Shown one piece after another: positions 1-5,537 of a DNA stretch of 6,688 nt. The notes under the pieces were generated by a model that saw nothing but the letters and a program-made list of their open reading frames with translations, searched no databases and was not told where the DNA came from. Every line of letters starts with the position of its first letter. The stretch's first letter is position 1. Source of the stretch: an uncultured Prosthecobacter sp. (lineage in GTDB: Bacteria > Verrucomicrobiota > Verrucomicrobiia > Verrucomicrobiales > Verrucomicrobiaceae). The stretch spans positions 1 to 6,688 of the forward strand of contig CANNUR010000169.1 of assembly GCA_947523045.1 (NCBI GenBank), in the 5' to 3' direction. The position numbers and the translations under genes are program-made.

Positions 1-1
1 G

Positions 2-358
2 GCCAAGGACGACGTGCGAGCCTGGTCGCTGGATCTGTTGGTCGATGGAAATTCAACCTTCGAAATCATCCCCGACCTGACCGACGAGGGCAAAAGCTGC
101 GCTGGCCTCCGCGTCAGCGGCAGCGTGACACCCGCCATGAATCTTTACTTCGACAAGGAGACTCATCTGCTCCAACGGCTCGACTGGCGCGGCGATTTTT
201 ATCGCTTCAGCGAGTGGAAGGAGCACGATGGTCTCAAGTACGCCAGCAAAACGGTCCTGTTCAAAATCAAGGACGGCAAGCCCTGGTTCTACCACGAAAT
301 CACCGAGCTCGAACGCCTCGCCGAACTTCCCGAGGGGCTACGAAAGCCCACCAACTGA
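2..358 (+). CDS. Hypothetical protein, C-terminal part (5' end outside window)
   Basis: The reading frame is open from the first complete codon and ends at TGA 356-358, giving 118 residues. A GTG at 14 could serve as a start, but the frame stays open upstream of it and no ribosome binding site is visible, so I read this as the 3' part of a longer gene. The protein has alternating beta-strand-like stretches such as NLYFDKETHLLQRLDWRG and FYRFSEWKEHDGLKYASK. This recalls the beta-rich 'outer-membrane lipoprotein carrier-like' hypothetical proteins common in Planctomycetes and Verrucomicrobia, in which lines of the form 'DKxTxLL' and 'EWKExDGxKY/FP' recur. That resemblance is recalled, not searched. 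No catalytic motif is visible. Its neighbour on the right is a tRNA gene on the opposite strand, so it says nothing about function. That it is a real gene is fairly sure; its role is unknown. Confidence 0.72.
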   Translation, partial: AKDDVRAWSLDLLVDGNSTFEIIPDLTDEGKSCAGLRVSGSVTPAMNLYFDKETHLLQRLDWRGDFYRFSEWKEHDGLKYASKTVLFKIKDGKPWFYHEITELERLAELPEGLRKPTN

Positions 359-375
359 CTGCGACCGGCTGCAGG

Positions 376-419
376 GGCAAGACTGCTGCCTCGTGGTTGC
401 GGTTCCCCGCAGGCTTGCC
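376..419. other. Imperfect stem-loop between convergent genes
   Basis: GGCAAG at 376-381 pairs with CTTGCC at 414-419. After one A/G mismatch, CTGC at 383-386 pairs with GCAG at 409-412. This gives about 10 base pairs around a loop of roughly 22 nt. The loop itself can form GCGG/CCGC (399-402 with 407-410), and an alternative pairing exists: CTGC-A-GGGG at 369-377 with CCCCGCAG at 405-412. The element begins 17 bases after the stop of the plus-strand gene and lies downstream of the minus-strand tRNA, so it sits where transcripts from both sides end. No U-tract follows on either strand, so an ordinary intrinsic terminator is not well supported. A dispersed palindromic repeat or an RNA-stabilising 3' hairpin are alternatives. 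Confidence 0.5.
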
Positions 420-447
420 ATGACCGCATGGGGTTTAAAACCCACTT

Positions 448-465
448 CAAGTCATCATGGACTTG
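448..465 (-). terminator. Hairpin directly 3' of tRNA-Cys, possible terminator
   Basis: CAAGTC (448-453) and GACTTG (460-465) form a perfect 6-bp inverted repeat with a 6-nt loop. It starts at the base next to the encoded CCA end of the tRNA. Read on the minus strand it is followed, after AAGTGGG, by TTTTAAACCC. It could act as a weak terminator or as a 3' processing signal for the tRNA precursor. The stem is short and the T-run is a few bases displaced, so confidence is modest. Confidence 0.35.
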
Positions 466-540
466 TGGAGGCGAGGGCGGGAATCGAACCCGCGCATTCC
501 GGTTTTGCAGACCAGTGCATTACCACTTTGCTACCTCGCC
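466..540 (-). tRNA. tRNA-Cys (anticodon GCA), CCA encoded
   Basis: Read on the minus strand, the 75-nt sequence folds as a complete cloverleaf. The acceptor stem GGCGAGG pairs perfectly with CCTCGCC. The D arm has a 3-bp GCA/TGC stem and the GG pair in its loop. The anticodon stem CTGGT/ACCGG encloses the loop CTGCAAA with anticodon GCA (complement at 506-508). A 5-nt variable loop follows, then a T arm GCGGG-TTCGATT-CCCGC. The discriminator base is U (complement A469), which is the established identity element of cysteine tRNA, and CCA is encoded in the DNA (466-468). It would decode UGC and UGU. It has its own promoter just upstream (562-589). It lies downstream of a glutaredoxin gene and could also receive read-through from the grpE-dnaJ-glutaredoxin run. 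No direct repeat suggesting an integrated element was seen beside it. Confidence 0.97.
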
Positions 541-561
541 AGTTCACCGAAGTGAAAGAAC

Positions 562-589
562 AATCTAGACGTTGAAGGGCGGGTGTCAA
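562..589 (-). promoter_or_regulatory. Sigma70-type promoter of tRNA-Cys
   Basis: On the minus strand a perfect -35 box TTGACA (589-584) is followed after 16 bases by TAGATT (567-562), which matches TATAAT at four of six positions. Transcription would begin near 555, leaving about 15 bases before the mature tRNA 5' end at 540. The -35 box starts one base after the end of the 591-617 hairpin, so the end of the protein-coding run and the tRNA promoter are packed together. Confidence 0.6.
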
Positions 590-590
590 T

Positions 591-617
591 GCCGGCGGAG
601 GGGAATTCTCCGCCGGC
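591..617 (-). terminator. Strong GC-rich hairpin at end of the glutaredoxin transcript
   Basis: GCCGGCGGAG (591-600) and CTCCGCCGGC (608-617) form a perfect 10-bp stem with a 7-nt loop. It lies 14 bases beyond the glutaredoxin stop codon on the minus strand. Stem strength and position fit a transcription terminator or an RNase-blocking 3' end. The downstream sequence ATTGACACCC has no U-run, so it departs from the textbook intrinsic terminator and Rho-assisted ending or partial read-through into tRNA-Cys is possible. Confidence 0.55.
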
Positions 618-631
618 GCCCCGTCTTCGGC

Positions 632-988
632 TCAGGGCACAAACTTGATCGTGCCGACCTGGCCGGCGGCCATGGCGGCGTGCTGGGCATCGCTGCAGGC
701 GCTGTCGATCGGCGCGTCCGGGGCGGCGTCGCTGGGGGCGATGAGGCCCTGGGCGATCATCCACTGCTCGACTTCCTCGCCGCTGATGTCGGGCAGCATC
801 GTGCCGTTGATTTCGACGCAGGGGCTGAGTGGCTGGCCGCTTTTCTGCTCCATCTCCCAGCGGAAGGCCGGGTTCTTAATGATGTCCTTCTCCTCGTAGG
901 CGAGGTCGTACTTGCGGAAGATGGCGCGGACGCCCTCGCTCCAGCCACAGTAGGTTTTGAGGTAGGCGGTGATGTTCGGGGTGCTCAT
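632..988 (-). CDS. Glutaredoxin-like protein with CGWS active site
   Basis: The 118-residue cytoplasmic protein follows the thioredoxin-fold glutaredoxin pattern. A first beta strand ITAYLKTY leads to the active site C14-G15-W16-S17. The cis-proline loop SGQPLSPCVEING has Pro56, and the glutathione-side segment DISGEEVEQWM covers 68-77. Only the first active-site cysteine is present, so by family knowledge it should work by a monothiol mechanism, or bind an iron-sulfur cluster as CGFS glutaredoxins do; which of these applies cannot be told. Two extra cysteines, Cys57 next to the cis-proline and Cys98, could allow an internal disulfide. Residues 85-118 extend beyond the usual fold of about 80 residues and carry Ala/Asp-rich sequence ending GTIKFVP. 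The ATG at 988 lacks a Shine-Dalgarno sequence (upstream AAGAACCGCC). It follows dnaJ by 63 bases on the same strand, suggesting co-transcription. The family is sure; the substrate is unknown. Confidence 0.9.
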   Translation of the reverse strand: MSTPNITAYLKTYCGWSEGVRAIFRKYDLAYEEKDIIKNPAFRWEMEQKSGQPLSPCVEINGTMLPDISGEEVEQWMIAQGLIAPSDAAPDAPIDSACSDAQHAAMAAGQVGTIKFVP

Positions 989-1021
989 GGCGGTTCTTGG
1001 ATTGGCTAAGGTTGCTACGTT

Positions 1022-1045
1022 CGTCGCGGCTGTCCAGTCGCGACG
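1022..1045 (-). other. Stem-loop between dnaJ and glutaredoxin gene
   Basis: CGTCGCG (1022-1028) and CGCGACG (1039-1045) form a perfect 7-bp stem around a 10-nt loop that can pair a further CT/AG. It lies 6 bases beyond the dnaJ stop codon, in the 63-base gap. No U-tract follows on the minus strand. It could attenuate or stabilise the dnaJ message relative to the glutaredoxin message, or be a weak terminator. Confidence 0.4.
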
Positions 1046-1051
1046 GCAGGG

Positions 1052-2215
1052 TCAGCGGAAGAATTTTTTCGCCTTCTCGAAGAAGCTTTCCTCCATCGAC
1101 GAGGAGTGGGTTTCGCCGAAGGTCTTGGCAAAGGCCTCGAGGTGGCCGCGCTGTTCGGCGCTGAGCTGGGTCGGCACGGCGATCTGGACATGCACGTACA
1201 GGTCGCCGTGGCGGTCTGCGCCAAGGGTTTTCACGCCCTTGCCGCGCAGGCGGAAGGTGGTACCGTTCTGGGTGCCGGCCGGGATCTTGAGGTTGGCCTT
1301 GCCTTCCAGGGTCGGCACGGTGACCTCGCCACCGAGCGCGGCGGTGGTGAAGGACAGCGGCATCTGGCAGTGCAGGTCGTCGCCCTCCCGCTCGAACACC
1401 TCGTGCTGGCGGACATGGATGACGATGTAGAGGTCGCCGGCCGGGCCGCCCTTGGCGCCGTGGTCGCCATTGCCGCTGGAGCGCAAACGCGAACCGTCCT
1501 CGATGCCGGCAGGCACCTTGACGCGGACCTTGGTGCGCTCCTTGGCACGACCGCTGCCGGCGCAGCCGCGGCAGGGGTCGCTGACGACCTCGCCACTGCC
1601 CTGGCAGTCGGGGCAGGCCTGCTGGATCTGGAAAAAGCCGCGCGAGGCGATGACCTGTCCGGCGCCGCCGCAGGTGCCGCAGGTCTTCTTGCCGGCGCCG
1701 CTGGTGGAACCGCTGCCCTTGCACTTTTTGCAGCCGCTCTGGCGCTCGTACTCGATCTCGCGCTCGCAGCCGTGGGCGGCTTCCTCGAGGGTGATCTCCA
1801 TGCCGTAACGCAGGTCGCTGCCGCGCTGCGGACCGTCGCGGCGCTGGCGTCCACCACCGCCGCCGCCACCGAAGAAGCTCTCAAAAATGCCGCCGCCGCC
1901 GCCACCGCCGCCGAAGACCTCGCGGAAGATGTCGAAGGGATCGTGAAACCCGCCGGGGCCACTGGCCGCGGGACCGCCCATGCCGCCGGCGAAAGCCTGG
2001 TGGCCGTAACGGTCGTAGGCCGCACGCTTCTGGTCGTCGCTGAGCACCTCGTAGGCTTCGCCGACCTCCTTGAACTTGTCCTCGGCGGCCTTATCGCCCG
2101 GGTTTTTGTCGGGGTGAAACTTCACCGCGAGCTTGCGGTAGGCCTTCTTGAGGTCGTCCGCGGAGACGTCGCGGGACACACCGAGCACTTCGTAGTAATC
2201 GCGTTTGTCAGCCAT
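1052..2215 (-). CDS. dnaJ: Chaperone protein DnaJ (Hsp40)
   Basis: DnaJ delivers unfolded protein to DnaK and stimulates its ATPase in the cytoplasm. All canonical domains of a class A J-protein are present in 387 residues. The J domain covers about 5-72 with HPD at 34-36. A Gly/Phe-rich region covers about 76-122, with an [13 protein letters not shown] segment between Gly runs of eight (102-109) and seven (116-122). Four zinc repeats follow: CKKCKGSG (162), CGTCGGAG (179), CPDCQGSG (201) and CRGCAGSG (215). C-terminal substrate-binding domains run to about 350. The eight zinc cysteines are intact. The last residues, [11 protein letters not shown], form a basic aromatic tail not present in Escherichia coli DnaJ (376 residues). 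The ATG at 2215 starts 5 bases after the grpE stop, so translation is probably coupled, yet the gap (CCTCC) contains no Shine-Dalgarno sequence. The Gly runs are encoded by GCC/ACC-type triplet repeats that could change length without shifting frame. dnaK is not in the window. Confidence 0.98.
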   Translation of the reverse strand: MADKRDYYEVLGVSRDVSADDLKKAYRKLAVKFHPDKNPGDKAAEDKFKEVGEAYEVLSDDQKRAAYDRYGHQAFAGGMGGPAASGPGGFHDPFDIFREVFGGGGGGGGIFESFFGGGGGGGRQRRDGPQRGSDLRYGMEITLEEAAHGCEREIEYERQSGCKKCKGSGSTSGAGKKTCGTCGGAGQVIASRGFFQIQQACPDCQGSGEVVSDPCRGCAGSGRAKERTKVRVKVPAGIEDGSRLRSSGNGDHGAKGGPAGDLYIVIHVRQHEVFEREGDDLHCQMPLSFTTAALGGEVTVPTLEGKANLKIPAGTQNGTTFRLRGKGVKTLGADRHGDLYVHVQIAVPTQLSAEQRGHLEAFAKTFGETHSSSMEESFFEKAKKFFR

Positions 2216-2220
2216 GGAGG

Positions 2221-2787
2221 TCAGGCGGCAGGGGTGTCAGTGGGCACGGCCGTGCCGGAGGAAACGACGACGCTGGCGGCGCGCAGCAGGCGGTCCTTGA
2301 GCTTGTAGCCGCGGCGGGTGACGCGCAGCACGATGCCTTCAGCCACATCGGCGGAGGACTCCTGGGCGACCGCGTCATGCAGGTTGGGATCGAAGGCGCG
2401 GCCGAGGGCCTCGACTTCCTGAACGCCCATGTCGCGAAGAAAATCGGCGAGCTGGCGTTGGACCATGCTCATGCCCATGAAGATCATGGAGGTTTCCGAT
2501 TCGGCGCGGGCGGCTTCCAGGCCCATTTCGAAATTGTCGAGCACGGGCAGGATGGAGCGCAGCAGGTCGGCGTTGGCGTAGGCACGGGTTTCCTGGGCCT
2601 CACGGGCGGCGCGCTTGCGGAAGTTGTCGAGTTCGGCGGCGTTGCGGTAGGCAAGGTCCTTCCATTGGGCGGCTTCCTGCAGGGCCTGGGCCAGGGGGTC
2701 GGCGGCAGCTTCCTGGGTGTCCACGGCAGCGGCCGGCTCCTGGGCGGCGGTCGGGGGCTCTTCGGTGGGGCTGGTGTCGTTCGTCAT
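2221..2787 (-). CDS. grpE: GrpE, nucleotide exchange factor of DnaK
   Basis: GrpE releases ADP from DnaK and works as a dimer in the cytoplasm. The 188-residue product has an acidic, Pro/Ala-rich disordered head (1-35). A long dimerisation helix follows (about 36-95, including [15 protein letters not shown] and [16 protein letters not shown]), then the C-terminal beta wing with the signature pieces [10 protein letters not shown] (131-140) and [21 protein letters not shown] (156-176, where the common 'LRPA' reads LRAA). The frame is open further, to an ATG at 2862, but that would overlap the phosphatase gene and add a basic Pro-rich head unlike the family, so I chose the ATG at 2787. No Shine-Dalgarno sequence precedes it; an A7 tract lies 8-14 bases upstream. 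A weak promoter-like pair TTGATT (2866-2861) and CATAGT (2844-2839), spaced 16, overlaps the end of the phosphatase gene. No CIRCE-type inverted repeat is present. Confidence 0.96.
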   Translation of the reverse strand: MTNDTSPTEEPPTAAQEPAAAVDTQEAAADPLAQALQEAAQWKDLAYRNAAELDNFRKRAAREAQETRAYANADLLRSILPVLDNFEMGLEAARAESETSMIFMGMSMVQRQLADFLRDMGVQEVEALGRAFDPNLHDAVAQESSADVAEGIVLRVTRRGYKLKDRLLRAASVVVSSGTAVPTDTPAA

Positions 2788-2839
2788 GGGTCGCTTTTTT
2801 TGGGGGGGGAGGAATCCAGGCGGATTCCGGGGGAAGCGA
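2788..2839 (-). promoter_or_regulatory. grpE leader: hairpin followed by C8-A7 homopolymer tract
   Basis: The 52-base gap between the phosphatase stop and the grpE start contains a perfect 7-bp inverted repeat, GGAATCC (2811-2817) and GGATTCC (2822-2828), with a 4-nt loop. Read on the minus strand it is followed by T, eight C (2809-2802) and seven A (2801-2795), then GCGACCC and the ATG. The hairpin could end or process the phosphatase message. The A-run could be an unstructured ribosome-landing site in place of a Shine-Dalgarno sequence. Neither role is shown by sequence alone. Confidence 0.45.
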
Positions 2840-4288
2840 CTATGGCGTCTTCTGCAGGGCAATCAAGGTGATGTCGTCCAGCGAGCGGCGGCCGCCAAGA
2901 AATTTTTCGACATCGGCGATCAGGCCGTCGACCACGGCCTTGGGTCCCTGGGGAGCGAGTAGGGCGAGATTGCTGCGCAGGCGTTCCTCGCCATACTCAA
3001 GCCCCTTGGTGTCGAGTGCCTCGTTGATGCCGTCGGTGTACAGCAGCAGGCAGTCGCCGGGCCGCATGACGAAGTCGAGGTTCTTGGTGACGCGCTCAAA
3101 GACGTCGCCCTTGTCGATGCCAACGGCGAGCCCGCCGCTGTGCAGGGTTTCGATGGCACCGGTGTCGCGGCGCCAGATGACGGGCAGGGTGTGGCCAGCG
3201 CGGGCGAGGCTGACGCGGTCGTGCTCCGGATCAAAGACGAGGTAGATCATGCTGACGAACATGTCTTCGCGGATGTCGGGGGCGATGTGACGGTTGACCG
3301 AGGCAAGAACGTCGGCCGGGGAGGTGCCGATGGGGGCGGCGCAGCGCAGGACGCTGCGGCACATGGCCGTGATGATGGCAGCGGCAGGGCCCTTGCCGGA
3401 GACGTCGGCGATGACGGCACCCCAGCGGCCCTGGTCGAGCGGGATGAAGTCGTAGTAATCGCCGCTGAGCACCCGCGCGGGGATGTTGCGGCCGGCGATG
3501 AGGTATCCGGGCAGTTCGGGATCGTGATCGGGCAAGAGGATGCGCTGGATCTCGCTGGCGGCGCGCAGTTCGGCCTCAATGTGTTTTTTTTCGGTGGCGG
3601 CCTGGTGGGCCATCACGTTCGCGAGGGCGAAGGCGGACTGTTCGACGAGCGACTTGAAGACCTCGAAGTCGTTGCTGTGGTAGATGGGCCGTTCCTTGGG
3701 GCGGGTCAGGATGAGCACGCCGAGGCTGCCGCCGCCGAAGTTGAGTGCCCCGATCATGATCGAGACATTGTTCTGAAAGCTTGAGGCGCCGGCGCCCAGG
3801 CGCGGGTCCTTGCGCAGGTCGGCGATGACCTCGGAGTTGCGACCACTGAAAATGCTGCCGATCAGGCCCTCGTCGGGGCGCACGGTGTGCAGGCGCAGGA
3901 AGCTGAGCAGGCTGTCGGGGTTCTTCTTGCCGAGGGCGGCAATGCGCTCGGGCAGGTCGGTGAGTGGCGGGCAGTGGTCGGAGTAATAGCGCGGCACCAG
4001 GGCTTTGCCGGCATCGTCGAGCAGGTAGAGCGCCCCGCCGTGGCTCTCGGTGACCTGCATGGCGCCCTTGACGATCAGCCGATGCAGGGCGGCATGGGAA
4101 TCTTCGCGGGTAATCGCCTCGCCGAGATCGTGCAGGAAGCCGAACATGCGGCGCTCCTCCTCGACGATGGCCTGCTCCTCGGCGCGCAGTTCTTCGAGGG
4201 CGTGGTCTTTTTTGCGGTTGATCACCACCAGGGCGGTCACGCAGACGGCCAGCAGCAGGATGATCGCGGTGAGGAGGATGGGGGTCAT
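2840..4288 (-). CDS. Membrane-anchored GAF-PP2C (SpoIIE/RsbU-type) protein phosphatase
   Basis: This is a 482-residue predicted serine/threonine phosphatase, likely acting on a phosphorylated STAS protein in a partner-switching pathway. In order it has one N-terminal membrane helix (about 3-23, followed by the basic NRKK), a charged coiled-coil stretch (28-48), a GAF-like sensor region (about 62-228), a linker helix (229-255, with EIQRILLP, typical before RsbU/SpoIIE catalytic domains) and the PP2C-like domain to the end. The metal-site motifs are all present: SGDYYD (275-280), DVSGKG (295-300), ARAGHTLP (362-369), YTDGINEA (417-424) and DDITL (471-475). It should therefore be active. The start at 4288 places the membrane helix at the N-terminus; an in-frame ATG at 4330 would add 14 polar residues. 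No Shine-Dalgarno sequence precedes either. The STAS gene lies directly upstream on the same strand, which makes its product the obvious substrate. The ligand of the GAF region is unknown. Confidence 0.92.
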   Translation of the reverse strand: MTPILLTAIILLLAVCVTALVVINRKKDHALEELRAEEQAIVEEERRMFGFLHDLGEAITREDSHAALHRLIVKGAMQVTESHGGALYLLDDAGKALVPRYYSDHCPPLTDLPERIAALGKKNPDSLLSFLRLHTVRPDEGLIGSIFSGRNSEVIADLRKDPRLGAGASSFQNNVSIMIGALNFGGGSLGVLILTRPKERPIYHSNDFEVFKSLVEQSAFALANVMAHQAATEKKHIEAELRAASEIQRILLPDHDPELPGYLIAGRNIPARVLSGDYYDFIPLDQGRWGAVIADVSGKGPAAAIITAMCRSVLRCAAPIGTSPADVLASVNRHIAPDIREDMFVSMIYLVFDPEHDRVSLARAGHTLPVIWRRDTGAIETLHSGGLAVGIDKGDVFERVTKNLDFVMRPGDCLLLYTDGINEALDTKGLEYGEERLRSNLALLAPQGPKAVVDGLIADVEKFLGGRRSLDDITLIALQKTP

Positions 4289-4300
4289 GTCGGCGGGCCC

Positions 4301-4322
4301 GCGTGCTTCACCTGAAGCGCGC
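4301..4322 (-). other. Hairpin between STAS and phosphatase genes
   Basis: GCGTGCTTC (4301-4309) and GAAGCGCGC (4314-4322) form a 9-position stem with one T/G pair and a 4-nt loop. It lies 12 bases upstream of the chosen phosphatase start and 23 bases beyond the STAS stop. On the minus-strand RNA the T/G position becomes an A/C mismatch. If the longer start at 4330 were used, this hairpin would lie inside the coding region. Possible roles are setting the relative expression of the two partners or RNA processing. Confidence 0.35.
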
Positions 4323-4345
4323 CCGGGCATTCGGGTCGGCGCGGC

Positions 4346-4906
4346 TTAGGGGGCGGGCCGCGGCGGCTCGTGGATCTCCTGTTCGAGAAAGTGGATGACA
4401 TCGCTGAAACGCTGCTGGTTGGTGCTGCTCAGGCCGGACAGGCTCTGATGCGCCTCGAGCACGTGGCGGGCCTGTTCCTGGCGGCCGGCCTCGCCGCTCT
4501 CGCCGCAGGTGGCGAGCAACTGACAGGCGATGCGTCGCTCCTCCGGCCAGGCGTTGCCGTCGGCGTCGACCTGCATCACATGGTTGAGGCCGAGGTCGGC
4601 GAGCAGTTGCAGGTTGCGAGCGTTGGCATTGAGGATGCTGAAACTGCCACCGCCACGGTTGCGCAGGGCGATGGCCGCGTAGGTGAGGGTTCCAAGAAAA
4701 GTGGAATCCATGATCGGGCAGCGCTCAAGGTCGACAACCAGATCGCGGACGCCAGCCTGGAGCACTGCCTGGAAGGCGCGCTTGACCTGGAGTGAGCAAA
4801 GGAAGGTGCCCTTGCCTTCGACGCGCAGCCAGAAAACTCTGCCGATCCAGCCTACCATGATGGTTGTCGGGGGTGTCACGGGCGGAACGGCAGTCACGGC
4901 GGGCAA
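4346..4906 (-). CDS. STAS-domain protein (anti-sigma-factor antagonist-like) with helical C-terminal extension
   Basis: The product has a STAS fold. Strand FWLRVEGKGTF is followed by VRDLVVDLERCPIMDSTFLGTL, a helix, and SFSILNANARNLQLLADLGL. MDS at 66-68 aligns with the MDS of Bacillus SpoIIAA, whose Ser58 is phosphorylated by the anti-sigma kinase, so Ser68 is the predicted phosphosite. Family knowledge predicts that dephosphorylation by a SpoIIE/RsbU-type phosphatase lets such proteins bind an anti-sigma factor or another partner; the phosphatase gene follows 57 bases downstream. Residues about 118-186 are a charged, mostly helical extension, which makes the protein longer than the 100-120 residues of simple SpoIIAA/RsbV proteins. 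The start is uncertain. TTG at 4906 gives 186 residues, GTG at 4897 or 4879 are also in frame, and ATG at 4858 gives 170 but trims the strand PTTIMVGW. No Shine-Dalgarno sequence helps. The partner kinase is not in the window. Confidence 0.88.
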   Translation of the reverse strand: MPAVTAVPPVTPPTTIMVGWIGRVFWLRVEGKGTFLCSLQVKRAFQAVLQAGVRDLVVDLERCPIMDSTFLGTLTYAAIALRNRGGGSFSILNANARNLQLLADLGLNHVMQVDADGNAWPEERRIACQLLATCGESGEAGRQEQARHVLEAHQSLSGLSSTNQQRFSDVIHFLEQEIHEPPRPAP

Positions 4907-4990
4907 ATTAAAACGGACGGGACACGGCCATCTGACAGGTCGTTCTAGGGCGACGTTTCAAGCGAGTGGGACCGGCGGCGTTCATGGCAC

Positions 4991-5488
4991 TCACTTCCAG
5001 AGATACGACTGCTGGCTGGCCAGTTCTTCCTCGCCGCGCATCAGGCGCACCCGCCAGCCGGTGACCCGGCCATCGGTGTGATAGGAACCGCCGGTAACCT
5101 GGAAGTGGCTGACGTTCTTGCGGCGCGGCGACTCGACCTCCAGTTCCTGGGTCCTGACTTCCAGGCCGGTGTTGGCCTGGCGGTAGTCAAAGACCAGCCG
5201 AACTGGCTGGCTGCGGTCGTCGACCCGCCAAAAGATCGTGTAGTAGTGGCCCTGGCGATCCACGGTTTCGGCCTTGGTCACCGCGCCGTAGAGATGGTAG
5301 TCGCGCTCGAAGGCGACCGCGGGATCAAGGGTGCGGGTGACGACGCCCGGGTTGAGGTGGTAGTAGTTCACCTTGGTGATGCGTCCGCCGGGGCCGACGC
5401 TGACCGAGGTGCAGGCTGCCAGCAGGGAAACGGTCAGCGCTGCGAGCAGGAGCCGGCACAGGGAAAGGGGGGACGTCACGGGGGCCAT
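4991..5488 (-). CDS. Putative lipoprotein of unknown function
   Basis: The 165-residue protein has a lipoprotein signal peptide: a hydrophobic segment LLLAALTVSLLAAC with lipobox Leu23-Ala24-Ala25-Cys26. The residue after Cys is Thr, so by the usual +2 rule it would go to the outer membrane. The mature part (about 140 residues) is rich in alternating polar and aromatic residues, for example HYYTIFWRVDDRSQPVRLVFDYRQ and GWRVRLMRGEEELASQ, suggesting a small beta-sandwich or barrel. I do not recognise a named family or an active site. The ATG at 5488 is favoured because it gives a correct signal peptide and lies 12 bases after a good -10 box. No Shine-Dalgarno sequence is present. It is divergent from the Trp-rich lipoprotein at 5623 and lies 84 bases upstream of the STAS gene on the same strand, so co-transcription with the signalling genes is possible. 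Confidence 0.82.
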   Translation of the reverse strand: MAPVTSPLSLCRLLLAALTVSLLAACTSVSVGPGGRITKVNYYHLNPGVVTRTLDPAVAFERDYHLYGAVTKAETVDRQGHYYTIFWRVDDRSQPVRLVFDYRQANTGLEVRTQELEVESPRRKNVSHFQVTGGSYHTDGRVTGWRVRLMRGEEELASQQSYLWK

Positions 5489-5500
5489 GAAACAACGGTC

Positions 5501-5528
5501 ATTATTCCGTTGGCACGGGCAATGTCAA
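5501..5528 (-). promoter_or_regulatory. Sigma70-type promoter giving a very short leader
   Basis: On the minus strand TTGACA (5528-5523, perfect) is followed after 16 bases by AATAAT (5506-5501), which matches TATAAT at five of six positions. Only 12 bases (GACCGTTGTTTC) lie between the -10 box and the ATG at 5488. With normal start-site spacing the message would have a leader of about 5-7 bases, too short for a Shine-Dalgarno sequence. The promoter drives the lipoprotein and possibly the genes beyond it. Confidence 0.62.
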
Positions 5529-5537
5529 CGCCGCCGA

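Noticed and set aside
1855..1920. GCC/ACC triplet runs that look like a microsatellite
   Set aside because: They encode the Gly runs of the normal DnaJ Gly/Phe region, so they are explained by the gene, though their length may vary.
1106..2308. A 400-residue plus-strand ORF covering all of dnaJ
   Set aside because: It is an Ala/Val/Gly-rich mirror frame produced by the GC-rich third codon positions of dnaJ, which has every domain of its family. It matches nothing recognisable.
2788..2862. A 25-residue N-terminal extension of GrpE from the ATG at 2862
   Set aside because: It would overlap the phosphatase gene by 23 bases, is Arg/Pro-rich unlike GrpE heads, and passes through the C8-A7 tract. 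The ATG at 2787 gives a normal GrpE.
2788..2900. Search for a CIRCE element (HrcA operator) upstream of grpE
   Set aside because: No TTAGCACTC/GAGTGCTAA inverted repeat is present; the only repeat is the GGAATCC/GGATTCC hairpin.
3140..3784. A 214-residue plus-strand ORF opposite the phosphatase catalytic region
   Set aside because: It shows the same GC-driven antisense openness. The minus-strand frame carries intact PP2C motifs through this stretch.
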